The notes under the pieces were generated by a model. The model did no database searches and was not told where the DNA came from. It saw only the letters and a list, made by a program, of their open reading frames with translations. The translations under genes were made by a program, and so were the position numbers. A DNA stretch of 64,000 bases from Lates calcarifer (taxonomy: Eukaryota > Chordata > Actinopteri > Centropomidae). This document shows positions 9,908-23,083 of this stretch, piece after piece; position 1 is the stretch's first letter, and every line of letters starts with the position of its first letter. The DNA is taken from NCBI RefSeq assembly GCF_001640805.2, contig NC_066837.1, positions 23,893,804 to 23,957,803 of the forward strand. Direction: 5' to 3'.

Positions 9908-12501
9908 GTGTGTGTACATTTTGACCCTCAGCCAAGGTGCCATTCAACTGGCGGGACGCTCTGGATCTGGAGGGTCAGCTGACAGAGGAGGAGATCATGA
10001 TCCGAGACTCCTTCCGTGACTACTGCCAGGAAAAACTCATGCCTCGCATCATCATGGCCAACAGACATGAACGTGAGCTAAACACAGACTGTATAGATTA
10101 TTATAACCAGAGAAGAATTGGTCTTTATGTTATGTTATGTACCAGCTGTGAGTTTCTGCTAATATTTGACTGACAGTTTCTCTTTCCCAACATGCACCAT
10201 GCTACAGATTTCCACCGTGAGATTGTCTCAGAGATGGGAGAGTTGGGTGTGCTAGGCCCAACTATTAAAGGTAAACAAAAACAAAACAAGATTAACCTTT
10301 TTCCAAGTTATAGTCCCATCCTAGACAGTGCAATGCTTGCTGTAATTTTTACATTTTGTTTTCTACATGTTTTTCTTCTCTCTGCTTTGTCAAAGTGCTA
10401 CATGATTTTGAAGGATTATTTTCAGGACTTTACATTCCTTTCTCTTTACCCTGTAGGGTACGGCTGTGCTGGCACTAGCTATGTGGCATATGGTTTGATC
10501 GCCAGAGAGGTCGAGAGGGTGGATAGTGGGTATCGGTCAGTAATGAGTGTCCAGTCATCACTGGTCATGCACCCAATCAATGCTTACGGCACAGAGGCTC
10601 AGAAGGAGAAGTACCTGCCAAGGCTTGGTAAGAAACAGTGCGGGACATTTCAAATAGCACAAATATAAGCACAAGATAATTTTATCATCATCTGTTTTGT
10701 GTGTGTGTTTTTTTCCTGTAGCTCGTGGAGAAATCCTGGGCTGCTTTGGCTTGACAGAGCCAAACCACGGCAGTGATCCCAGCAGTATGGAGACTAAGGC
10801 CAAGTATAACCCATCCAGCGGTACCTTCACTATCAGTGGAGCCAAGACCTGGTAGGTGGACAGACACATACGAGAAGCATTGGCCACTGATGCGTTTCTC
10901 AAGCCACATAACAAATATATAGATGATGAAATGTAGTCAAGGATAATGATTGTAGTGGTTTACTCATAAATACAAAATTTGGCAGACTTTGAAAAAAATA
11001 CTGTTAAAAAAATCTTTACCAGTGTCAGATCTCTTAGTGAAAACCTAAAACAACTGACTCACTCTTCTTCCTCTGCTAGGATCACAAATTCCCCTGTGGC
11101 AGACATCGCAGTGGTCTGGGCAAAGTGTGAGGATGGCAAGGTGAGGGGTTTCATCTTGGAGCGTGGAATGAAGGGTTTTGCCACCCCCAAGATTGAAGGC
11201 AAGTTCTCACTGAGGGCGTCCGCCACTGGCAATGATCCTGATGGACGAAGTGGAAGTTCCTCAGGAAAACCTGCTGCCCAACGTCTCCGGTCTGGCTGTA
11301 AGTGGCTGCTCTCTCATATTGAGTCCAGCTCCAACAAAACCAAATATTTTTTCCTTAAATATAACAACACTGATGTTACCGTGTGCCAGTATCTTACATT
11401 TCTTTTGCTGTTGACCTTTGTGACCAGGGTCCCTTTGGCTGTCTCAACAACGCCCGGTATGGCATTGCCTGGGGAGCTCTGGGAGCTGCCGAATTCTGCT
11501 TCCACGCTGCCCGACAGTACACTCTGGACAGGTACAAGATGTTCTGTCTGCAGTATGTTCATGCATGAAAGTCAAGGTCACAGGATATGACACACATAAC
11601 AAAATATAAAGCCAGTGAAAAATGTGTTAACGTCAGCATTATCATACTGCATATATCCAGATTGTCTCCTCATGTTATGCCAGCCTCAGCTTCCTTTAGG
11701 GAAGGATTGATTTTCATATCTCACTGTCTTCCAATCAGAATCCAGTTTGGGGTGCCACTGGCCAGGAACCAGCTGATGCAGAAGAAGATGGCTGACATGC
11801 TGACAGAGATCACTATTGGTCTGCAGTCATGCCTGGCCCTGGGGAGACTTATCGATGAGAAGAAGTGAGTCTTCTCTTTCTGTCTTGTTTGTCATGTTTG
11901 TTTTGGCCTCTGCTAGTCGCTGGTCGTCTCTTCCACTAAAAAAAAAAAAACAGTTTTCCTCTAACATGATTGTTTTCATCCAGAGCATCACCAGAGATGA
12001 TCTCCATGCTGAAGAGGAATAGCTGTGGCAAGGCTTTGGATATTGCCAGACAGGCCAGAGACATGTTGGGAGGAAACGGCATCGCAGATGAGTACCACAT
12101 TATCCGTCACGTCATGAACCTGGAAGCTGTCAACACATACGAGGGTAGGGACACACAGAAATGGCAACATCTACATTTGAATGTGAAACATTTTCTAGTA
12201 CTAGCAGCTCACAGTAATGCAGTGAAAATGGCTTCAAGAATTAACTGCAGTTATGTATGCTCACCACCAGAGGTCAGCAGTGCACAGATTATTACAGGTT
12301 GACACTTGTTGATCAGAGAGGCACATTTTCACAGAAATGTGGTCCAATTCAACTAAAGCACCTGGTTTAAGTATTTTCTAATAGTTCTTAATATTTGTTT
12401 TTTTAATATGTTATTTTTTTTCTATAGGAACTCATGACATTCACGCCTTGATCCTGGGCAGAGCCATCACTGGACTGCAGTCTTTCACTGTTGGAAAGTA
12501 A
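9418..12501 (+). CDS. gcdh: glutaryl-CoA dehydrogenase, mitochondrial (one frameshift)
   Basis: FAD flavoenzyme of the mitochondrial matrix that oxidatively decarboxylates glutaryl-CoA to crotonyl-CoA in lysine, hydroxylysine and tryptophan breakdown. Coding exons: 9418-9520, 9743-9778, 9932-10072, 10208-10270, 10457-10627, 10722-10851, 11080-11297, 11428-11531, 11739-11864, 11984-12144, 12428-12501; all GT-AG. About 441 residues against 438 in human. The N terminus ([11 protein letters not shown]) is a basic import leader. Seen in order: the acyl-CoA dehydrogenase N-domain ([13 protein letters not shown]), the FAD/substrate segment ([18 protein letters not shown]), [27 protein letters not shown] and the catalytic glutamate in [17 protein letters not shown]. 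Exon 7 carries one extra A at 11231/11232 (ACTGGCAATGATC) that breaks the frame between ASATG and [12 protein letters not shown]. Everything downstream is intact, so assembly error or a recent lesion is likely. Confidence 0.93.
9855..9916 (+). repeat. (TG)n tract in gcdh intron 2, beside the exon 3 acceptor
   Basis: About 46 bases of uninterrupted TG, then TATGTATG and more TG, ending 15 bases before the acceptor dinucleotide (TTTTGACCCTCAG) of gcdh exon 3 at 9932. The tract thus replaces much of a normal polypyrimidine tract. Confidence 0.95.
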
Positions 12502-12942
12502 AGCTTTTCCTCTGTCTTCTTGAAATGGACTTGATGTGGAACAGCACTGTGCTTCCTAACATGGCCTCACTGGGCAAAATTACATTTGCTGAAACAGGAG
12601 GTGCAATTAATCTGCCTCACATGAGGAGTTTTTCCCTGAGAAACCACAGTCACAAATACCTCATCACATTTACAGCATGTTTTCAAATAACTGAGGGGAA
12701 CAGTCTATTATCGTCTCTTACTGATAATATGTAATGTCAACCAAACAAAGCTTTGGGTCCAACTGAGATATGAGACATTTGTACAATTAAAATGCCAGAA
12801 ACATACTTCAATCATTTATAAGGCATGAGATGGTTTATTTTGTGATAATTTAAAAGAATGTAAATAAATAGTTTTGAATGAGTGAGAAGATATAGACAAG
12901 CTGAGGTGCTGTTTGTGTGAAACCCTTAATACTCTGTAATCA

Positions 12943-12948
12943 AATAAA
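12943..12948 (+). terminator. gcdh polyadenylation signal
   Basis: AATAAA about 440 bases after the gcdh stop codon, followed by a T/G-containing stretch. This is the best poly(A) signal before the convergent syce2 gene. Confidence 0.6.
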
Positions 12949-13118
12949 ATTCTCATCTGTTATTAAGATTGTTATGATGTTAGTTAATAGTGATTTAAAA
13001 AAAAAAAAAAATTTATATCTCTGGTTTGGTGGAATTTAAAAGCACTAAAAAGACACCATGGGGCATGATAATACAGAACAAATCTAAAATATTAACACCA
13101 CAGATTCAGAGAAATCAG

Positions 13119-13124
13119 TTTATT
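13119..13124 (-). terminator. syce2 polyadenylation signal
   Basis: TTTATT on the plus strand (AATAAA on the minus strand), about 320 bases beyond the syce2 stop. A second copy is at 13149-13154. The gcdh and syce2 3' ends therefore face each other with about 170 bases between the two signals. Confidence 0.5.
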
Positions 13125-13441
13125 GTGTTCTTGTTTTCTGTAGTTGTATTTATTGAATCAACCAATACTCAAAACAAACATAAATAAAACATGGATTCAG
13201 CTTTTGTCTGACTCCAACCATGAGCTGTAGCCTGAACTACAGAGACATAGACAGCCGTGTATTCTTGGAAAAAGAGGAAGAAAACAGAGGAAATCAAAAT
13301 GAGTAATCTTATCCACTTCAGCATTTGAACTAGCGAACTATTCTGAATGCTTGATACAATAACAAACACAAGAGCACATAAACACGCTCACTAACACATG
13401 AATCAGTTCAAAATCATGTAAACATCAGCGCAATAATTAGT

Positions 13442-14656
13442 TTATAGGGATTCTGATGCCTGGCTAATGGCCAGACCCTCTCTGAGAGCTGCCAGGGCCT
13501 GGGTGGCCTCCAGGAGCTCACTGTTGAGCTTAGTGCAGCGTTCCAGCACCTCAGACAACTCCTGCAGCTTCACCTGCATCACGTTACTGTTCTCCTCATA
13601 GACCGTGTACATGTGCTCCTTCACTTGCTGGCAAGTTTCTGTCACCTGGGTCAGGAAAATAATCAGATAACTGACCAGACCTGAACCTTTTGTGGGCTAG
13701 GGCAGTCCAGGATACACACCAAACACATGAAGTGCATTAAGTTCAATCATAAAAGTCATCAAGTATCTGTTAAGTGTGTGCATAGCAGTGGACCAGAAAA
13801 AGAAAACACTACAGTGAATAGGACCAGATGTATTGAATCAGTTTTGTACCTTTTCCACTAACTTCTCCTGAAAGCTGTCCATCACTCTCTGGTCAGCTGA
13901 GCGGCTGTTGTTAGTCTTTTCTACTAGCTCCTGCGCTCTCCTTCTGATGTCATCTATGCTCAAGCTACAACAGATATTAGCACACAAGTATTGACACAAA
14001 AGCAGAATTTGGCTTCAATCTAATGTTTTATTCTTTGATGCAATTTATTCACTGAAGTACAGTTCTGCTCTTCCAGGGGCACATGGACAACAAAACATAC
14101 CACTACATTAATTATTGTATCAGTGCATGCATTGGTCTGCAGATGTTTCTTTACCTGGTATGATGCTCTTGAATCTCAGATATGCTCACACTTGAGGATT
14201 TCCTTATTGGTGAGTCATGGTCTGTATCTTCTGTCTGTGTTGCCAGAGATGATGAAAAAACAGCTTAATTCTTTTTCATCTTCTTTCATCAGGCATACAA
14301 TGGTTTAACAGTGCCCCAAAATTGTTTAGTTAATCTTGTGGGAACAATATATTAGTTTGATGAGTTATGCTATTATTTGGGATAACATGGGGGCAGAGTA
14401 TGTTGTGTGAATAAGTTTGTATTGTAAGTTATTTTTCATTTATTCATCATGGCATCCATGTATGACTGAAATAAAGCAACAGTACATATCATGTTGCCAC
14501 ATCTTGCTCTCAGAAGACAGCAACTTCACACAATATGAAGATATCTTATCAAGCTCATCACGATTAAATAATACCATCTGTAAATCCTTCAAGTCCGGTT
14601 TTGGGAGTGGAGTGGGAGGAGGATGATGCTGGTAGGCCCTCGAAGAAATAATCCAT
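13442..14656 (-). CDS. syce2: synaptonemal complex central element protein 2
   Basis: Four coding exons on the minus strand: 14656-14575, 14230-14155, 13964-13850 and 13645-13442, with GT-AG borders and continuous phase, giving 158 residues (human SYCE2 has 218). The centre reads LSIDDIRRRAQELVEKTNNS, then VMDSFQEKLVEKV, then YTVYEENSNVMQVKLQELSE. This tracks human SYCE2 (SSIDILQKRAQELIENINKSR ... IYQIYNDHNKIIQEKLQEF) position by position. It is almost wholly alpha-helical and probably coiled coil. SYCE2 pairs with TEX12 to form fibres of the synaptonemal complex central element during meiotic prophase. The N terminus is serine-rich (residues 11-16) and the long human C-terminal tail is missing. 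Adjacency to gcdh, in convergent orientation, matches human 19p13. The exon 1-2 junction was chosen by phase: acceptor ACAGACAG before AAGATACAG. Confidence 0.85.
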
Positions 14657-16038
14657 TCTGACCTGGTTGAGTCTGCAGGGCCAAATCTGAACTGTTTTTT
14701 CCCCCACACCTATTAGAAATACACACAAAATATTAAGTACTTTCGAACATAATTAACAGTGTCAGTATAATGTATAAAAATTAGCTAGTTAGTTGATACA
14801 TTTGACAGTTTACAGCTAGCATGAGCACTTTTAGCTTTAGCTAACCTGTTAAACGTAACATTTCCTTTAGCTTCACACTTACAAACCACAGGATATAGTT
14901 ATATATCACGTACAGTTCACAGTATGTTGCAAACAAATGTCTTACTCTTACCCACAGAAATAAAGCTGTTATTAGGACTATACTGATAGATAAGTGTAGT
15001 TATCTCTGTACTTAAGCTAACGTTCACTAGCTAGTCAACTGCTAACGTGCTGCATCCTGCTAGCTAATCCCGGTGCAGTATTTAACAAGATAAGGTCCAT
15101 CTGCGAAATAACTATAATTGTCGAATGAATGTAGTGAAATATAGAGTTCAGTATTTTCTCTTAAATCTAGAGGAGTATATGTGCAAAGTAGCATAAAATG
15201 GAAATAATAAAATGGAAAATCATCTTGTATCACCTTCAGAGACTACTGCAATATTACAGTAGTGAGTTCAGAGACAAATGTGGAAGTGGAGCAGGATTTA
15301 AGTTGATCCTTTCCAGTCAGGAAGTCATTTCAAACAAGGATTTATTTTTGATGACCTCAAAAAAGAGAACTTCTTAGCAAGATTGTGATTTTTCCTTTTC
15401 TTTGTGTGTATGCATGTGTGTGGGTGGGCACAGTGTGTGTGAGCATTACAGGGGAGAAAGCACTCACTCAGATTGTTTGCTGTGGATTAAGTAATCTGTG
15501 CAGGACAGGATGGGGATGGGATGAGGGCCTGATTGATCGTTGCTGTGATTGGATGTGTAATCCCCCTTCCTCTCTCTGTCTCTGTGTGTCACCGCCCACA
15601 GTAGTCCAGATTATTTCAGCAGAGAGGACACGGCACTCAGCAGAGAGGCTCACAAGCTGTCTGAAAAGTCCTGATATCTGTTTGTTGCAGGATGAACTAA
15701 TGGTAGAAACATGATACTAGTGAAAATAATTTATTGCAGTCTAGAAAATTTTTAGTGAAACAGCACTGCCAAGATCCAAACGTGTTTGATCTGGAAGATG
15801 CAAAAACTTGTTCTTGACAGGTGGGTGAATTTATTCACTGGCCTATTTTCATGTTGGTTTAGTGTCAGAAACATTGCTCATTATACTTTTAAAAAGTAAA
15901 TACAAAGGTAAATTCAGATGGTTATTTCAATATATTTGCATTACACTTAATTTGCATAATATGAAATTCAGTTAAGTGATTAAACATTTCATTTTTAAGC
16001 AATGGACCTAACCTTGACTCTGTTTCCCTGCATTTTAG
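14657..16038. other. intergenic, syce2 to the membrane-protein gene
   Basis: Contains the syce2 5' flank, with several tagctaac-like short repeats (14780-15070) and no TATA box that I can defend. A possible 5' non-coding exon of the next gene ends at 15820 (TTGACAG/gtgggt). The open frame at 15385-15714 is not recognised. Confidence 0.4.
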
Positions 16039-16099
16039 GGAGTGACATCTCAGCAAGTGGATGAATCAAAACATTTTCACTGTGCACATAATGGAATAA

Positions 16100-17508
<1,409 letters not shown>

Positions 17509-18239
17509 AGTAGAAGGATCCCAAGACAGTTTTTATATGGTGCATTTTTCCCTCTTGGTTTGGGTTTCTTTTGTAGTTGAGCTTATATAGCACCTTGTTT
17601 TTACCTGTGAAACACCTTTTACCCATGTACTGGTTAGAGGTGTTGGAACAATTTCTGAGTTTCATGCAAACCAATGAGTGTCACAGATCCAACAGCATCA
17701 TATTATCTGCAGTGAGAAACTATCCATTTACATGGAAACGCACAAGCAGTAGTCAAGGCCAGTCTGGATGAATGGATTTACTTCCCATGGAGTGACTTGA
17801 CCAAGAATAAAAAAACTTTCTCAGGATCTGAGCTCAATGTGCGATACTCAGTGGGACAGCCTTCTGTTAATTTTCCCAATGGATTTGTGCCAAGTTAGCA
17901 CCATGATTATTCTCCTTCTCCTGCCAGACTCACTTGTTACATCAGTCCAAGCTGCTACATTTGTTTGGATGTTGGATCTTTGCCTGATTCAACAAACGTC
18001 AGATGTACTATAGTTGAGTTATTAGGATCTTGGGACAATATTCAACATACAATAATGCACATTTATATTTAGCCATGAACACAGGTGTGTCATAAACTTT
18101 GGTGAACGATTGATCCAGTTAAATTCATGTCTGAAAGCTTCAATGATTAGTGTACAGTATATTTTCAGAATTAGTGAAGAGAAATAATGCAAAGAGCAGT
18201 GTGCACATTACAGGAGGTTTGTCCTGAATTCTTGTGTCA

Positions 18240-18245
18240 AATAAA
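18240..18245 (+). terminator. poly(A) signal of the membrane-protein gene
   Basis: AATAAA about 730 bases after the stop at 17508, followed by a GT-rich stretch (GGTGAATACTGGTGTC). It is the first canonical signal downstream with a plausible GU-rich element. Confidence 0.5.
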
Positions 18246-18299
18246 GGTGAATACTGGTGTCTACTAAAATGTTTGCTAACACTCATGTCTCAATCTTCC

Positions 18300-21200
18300 T
18301 CTGATACTAAATATATTTTTAGTCTTTAGGCAGATCGGCCTAACTTACTAACTAATAGGGTGGAGTTAATTCAATTAGTGGAGGTGACTACTTTAAGGTG
18401 ACTTTGATACCGTAAGGACAGGTAGTTTCCTCCATCTCTTTAGTTTACCAATAAAATCCTTTCTTTTTTAGGAATTTGGAGATTTGTAATGAATTATGTT
18501 AAATTGGAAAAAAAAAACCAAGTGTTGCTCAGGTACAACATTATGCAATAGGTTTGTTTCTGTTAAATTGTGATTAAATTAGATTGTGCATACTGTACAT
18601 TAAGAGTGCAACTGCAGAAGGCATGCAGTACTCTATTTTTGCTTGTTGGCATAAAACTCACACACACTGTTACATAACAAAGACAGATTTCAGGGTTGAT
18701 TTTAAGCAGGATGTTGGCTGAGATGCAGAAATCCAGGGATATTAAAAGCACATGGAGGCTGTGACATCATAAACACAGACACACACGTTTGCACAGAATC
18801 AGCACCTTTCATTCATTTCTAAATTTCTCTCTGTCTGCACCCAAATTTAAAAAAGAAATCCTCCTTCACTGTCCCTCTCCAAAAATTATTAACATGATCA
18901 TTTTTTCTTATTTTCTTAATAATTTTGGGAGAATTCTCACTGAGGCAACTTTGCTCATTCCTATCTGTGAAGGCCAGGGTGCCTGTATTCAGTTAGGGGT
19001 GGAGATTAAGGAGAGAAGATTAGATGAGCAGCTTAGCCTTTAATACAGTGTGCTTTTATTACTTTTGAGCTGTGGAATTAGATAATCGGACAGCAGCAGC
19101 CCAATCTGGGTGGGCAGACTTTAGAAACTCACCTTGTTAGTGTGGTTGTATGATGAGATTGATTGGATCCAGGCCCGGGGTGTGTGGCGAGAGCCAGTGA
19201 TAGAGTTTCAAGAGGGAAGGGTGTTGAGTGAGGAGCAGGAGGGACGTGTGGTGTCAGTGATGGGTGAGGAGGGGAGAGCTCAGTGCAGCAGAGTCTGTTT
19301 TCAGTGCAAAGCAGCATGATTGATTTGTGTACGAAATGTGGGTCTTGCATGACAATGGTGGTCTGGGCCAAAGGCATCCGTGATGTTGCTGTCTTACATG
19401 GCGCAACTGGCCAGGAAAGGAAACAGCAGCACTGTGCTGCAGCAAAATTCAACAAAAGGCAAGAGTGTTTGCAACAACCTAAAAGGAAAACAAAATACAC
19501 AGACCTAGTGCTGAGTATAACTAATATTACAGCTGTACAAGCTGAGGAGTGTACCAGTGGCTAAAAATACAAATAGAACAGATGGGGGGGAAATGGAAGT
19601 GAAAGGCACAGGTGAAAGAAATGAACTGATTTTAATTTAAACCTCCTTCATTAGAAATGAAAGCAAGTCTGCTTCCATTGTCAGAAAACCAACTAGCAGC
19701 ATTTTGAAAGGCAAAACTGGTTGCTAGCTTGCATAAAGATTTATAAAGACCACTCATTTCATTTAAAATTTCAATATTTGCTGGTACCTGTACTTTCTGC
19801 TCTCATTCACATTGGTTTGAAGTAGGTGGGGACATATGTGATGTCTCATGATGTACTTCTGAGCACCAATCAGGATTTAGCATCAATTTCCTATTCAGTG
19901 CTTTGATAAAGTGTGTTTCAAATAAAGCCACTCTAGCATTTGAGGAAATCAACAAGTCACAAGATAAATGTAACTTTTCTTTTTCAGTTCTGACTTGTGG
20001 GAAGATAGGGGGTTTTCTAATCCTATTTCGTCAGGCAGAGGATCTCAGAGCTTTAACACTGTGGGAGATGCACTGGTGGTACAGGATCTCTCCAACTGGA
20101 GCAGAAAGGTTAGGGTTTATGGTGAAGCCAAACTCAAAGGTCAAATTTTGAGGAAGCGATACTCTAGAAGGTTTGAGACGACAGAGCTACGTTAACTAGA
20201 AAGGAAGCGACTCAGGCTGACCTGAGTTTTGAAATATTTGATTATATCTCAACTTTTAATACAATGTGATATTATCAAATTTCACACAGTTTCCAGGGTA
20301 ACTTCTGACAAGTACATGATTGTCAGACTGTGTTAGTTGTGTATGTATTGGGGAATGACTAGTTAGACTTAGTGTGAATGAGGCCAAAGCAAAGCTCAGA
20401 TAGTACCTGTGCAGTAATAACTCCAAAGTGGTGTGACAGCATAAGGATCTATCTGATCAACAACCAGATAAAAACACAATTAACATGGGTCTGACTGCTT
20501 GTGCAATCAGCTTTTTATTTGTGCTCACCAGGGTCAAGCGACATTTTAGGATTAGCCATTGTCAGGGTTTTGAAGTGGAACGTGAATGCAGGATTACTGT
20601 GCTGGACATTTGGTGGCAGGTGGTAAAACCTAAAACATGCGGCATATATCAAATGATTCTAGACCTGTGACTGAGGGTTTTGCAGTGGGGTTAAAAAGAT
20701 CTAACAGGGTCACAACATTGTGAAGCTAACATTGATCGCTCAATATACAGAAGGTTAACAAAATACATAATCAAAAAAGTCTCAACATTTGAACTAAATA
20801 CAACACCACTGCAGCAGAAACATCGCATTAGGTCGCATACCAGTTAACAGTATCAGTCAACAACATCCTGTACTTTGTTGTTTGCATCTCTCTGGGTCAG
20901 TTTCAGTGTACACTGATCAGCCAAAGTGACAGATCAACACATACACATCTTGCTGTAAATTCAGATAGTGTCTAATCATCAGTCTGTCTGACCTGACGTG
21001 CAACCCGGTGAGATTTTCTTTTGGTCAAGTGGGATTTAACGTCAGTCGTCAGAGAGCCTTACCTGTCCTTTATCCTCAGGTGACAGGTTGCCCTCAGCCG
21101 CATTCTTATTGGCACTGACTCAGTTATGTCAGCCCAGCTCTCAGTCTGACGATGCATGACACCAGCAGACTGTAACGCATCCTAATTGGATCAGGACAGC

Positions 21201-22560
21201 ATTCAAGAATCAGTAACCCTTTAGCAGCCACACTGGTGGTTAAGACAAGAAACATGCCAATAAAATTTCTCTGTAGCATTGCATTACTGAAATACAATAA
21301 GACATTATTGTGTGTTTGGGTTGTTGTAGGACTTTTGAACTCATACCCATAAACCAACATTCTGTGGTTAGTTGCATACATTCATTTTCTCTGTACAGGA
21401 TTAATAGGCAATACAGACATTAAAGGCAGTCAAGCTAAATAAATTCACGTCAGCAGGAGGGAAGGGAGAAAAAATAGAAACCCGTCTGTTCTGGTCTATG
21501 CTTTGCTCCCAGGTTAATTGTCATTGGTTGGCTGAGTTTATCCTGGTTGCAGTCACTGCCAATCTGCTGTCATGCAGCCTAATCCTCTGTTGAGAGCCAA
21601 GGATGGCTCTGTGATGGACAAAAGAACAGCGACTATGGAAGTCTTGACCTCAACCATCCGTCAGCAGCAGCCAACCATGTCAGGATTTAAATTGTGCATA
21701 TGGTATGATGATATAATGAGCATAACACTACTGTAAGCCCAGTATATTTAAGCGCTGGGCGATAGGATCAAAATTTGTCACAATATTTCTTGTGTTTGTG
21801 ACATTTTTAAATGTTGCAGATGATAGTGAATTCAAAAATACAGTCCTTATCCATAACAAAATGCACTGTCAGCCTGCATCATGGCCTCCACTTATTCACA
21901 AGAAAATTAGGAAAAGCCAGAAAACAGATGAATGAGCTGAAATAATACAGTTATTGTGCAAAAGGAAGACTGCCAGGCTTAGCCTTGTATGTATTTAATC
22001 TTAGGCAAAATCAAAGCCATAATTTTGCACCATTTGGAAATGTTTAAGTCAAGCAATTCTGTCTATTCTCAATTCTAAACCAATTACTGATTTGCTTTGC
22101 TGAACTGTATAACCGGCAAGGTGAAGGGTGATTAGATATTTTTTATGGCTCAGATGATCCTAAACGTACCCCCCCACCACTGTGTTTAAGTGGATTTAGC
22201 TGTTAGTGATAGACAAATGTGCATAATGCCCAAGTGCTCAAATATGACCAAGTTATGGCTCTGTACAAAACATTTGCATGGATGGCACACTGCACAATGT
22301 TTAGACTACAGGCTTAAGTTCAGATAAGGTGCAAAATTCAGTCAAATTCAATCCAGAGGGCAGCTGCAATTGCTTGTGACATGTACCAGACTTAAGGAAA
22401 AGTATCTACACTGGTCAAAACTGTAGAACATAACCTCATTGTTTCCCATAAAGAAATGACCTCCCCTCCCTCTATGCAAAAAGCAAGAGTGAAGCAAATC
22501 ATTTTGAGATATAAGTCTTGGTCCACTGAGTCACAACACTGCAACTAAACTGACAAGACA
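18300..22560. other. gene-free stretch before acp5
   Basis: About 4 kb with no convincing exon. Open frames near 19129-19564 overlap on both strands and have no family resemblance. Possible decayed repeat pieces lie at 20918-20960 (ACTGATCAGCCAAA, a motif frequent in fish dispersed repeats) and about 21750-21840 (GCTGGGCGATA...). Nothing else is supported. Confidence 0.5.
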
Positions 22561-22576
22561 TTCTTTACAAACCACA

Positions 22577-22582
22577 TTTATT
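22577..22582 (-). terminator. acp5 polyadenylation signal
   Basis: TTTATT on the plus strand (AATAAA in the sense of acp5), about 180 bases after the stop. A second copy sits at 22585-22590. Confidence 0.55.
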
Positions 22583-22762
22583 CTTTTATTATACAATAAA
22601 TTTACATGTAAAACTAGTTGATTCTTTTAAAAACATTTTCAAATGCTTCAAAATATTAATGCCAATGTTTAAAATACAGGATTAACAGTCATTATTTTGA
22701 TCTTAAACTACACTACAGACTAATACTGTATGTGATTGATAACTGACTGTTCCTTAGCTCAT

Positions 22763-23037
22763 CTATTCAAACTGCCTTTGGGAGAGGACAGTGCGATAGA
22801 GAGAGGTGCCTTTAGCCTGGAAGAAGGTCACGATCATCTTGTTCTTTGTGACTTCTGCATGGACAAAGCCTCCCAGTGTTGAAGCTTGGCCACTGAAGAA
22901 CTTCACTGAACCTTTGGGAACGTGGTGCCAGTGACGGACGTCAGGATCCAGGAAGTTTCCGGCGCCGCTCACCACGTAGCCTATATCAGACTCTTCAATG
23001 TACTGCAGAGGAGGAAGACATAATGGGATTGAGGTTC

Positions 23038-23083
<46 letters not shown>

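Noticed and set aside
19129..19564. Overlapping open frames on both strands (up to 123 codons)
   Set aside because: Mutually overlapping frames with unremarkable composition, no conserved motif and no splice context; probably chance in a slightly GC-richer patch.
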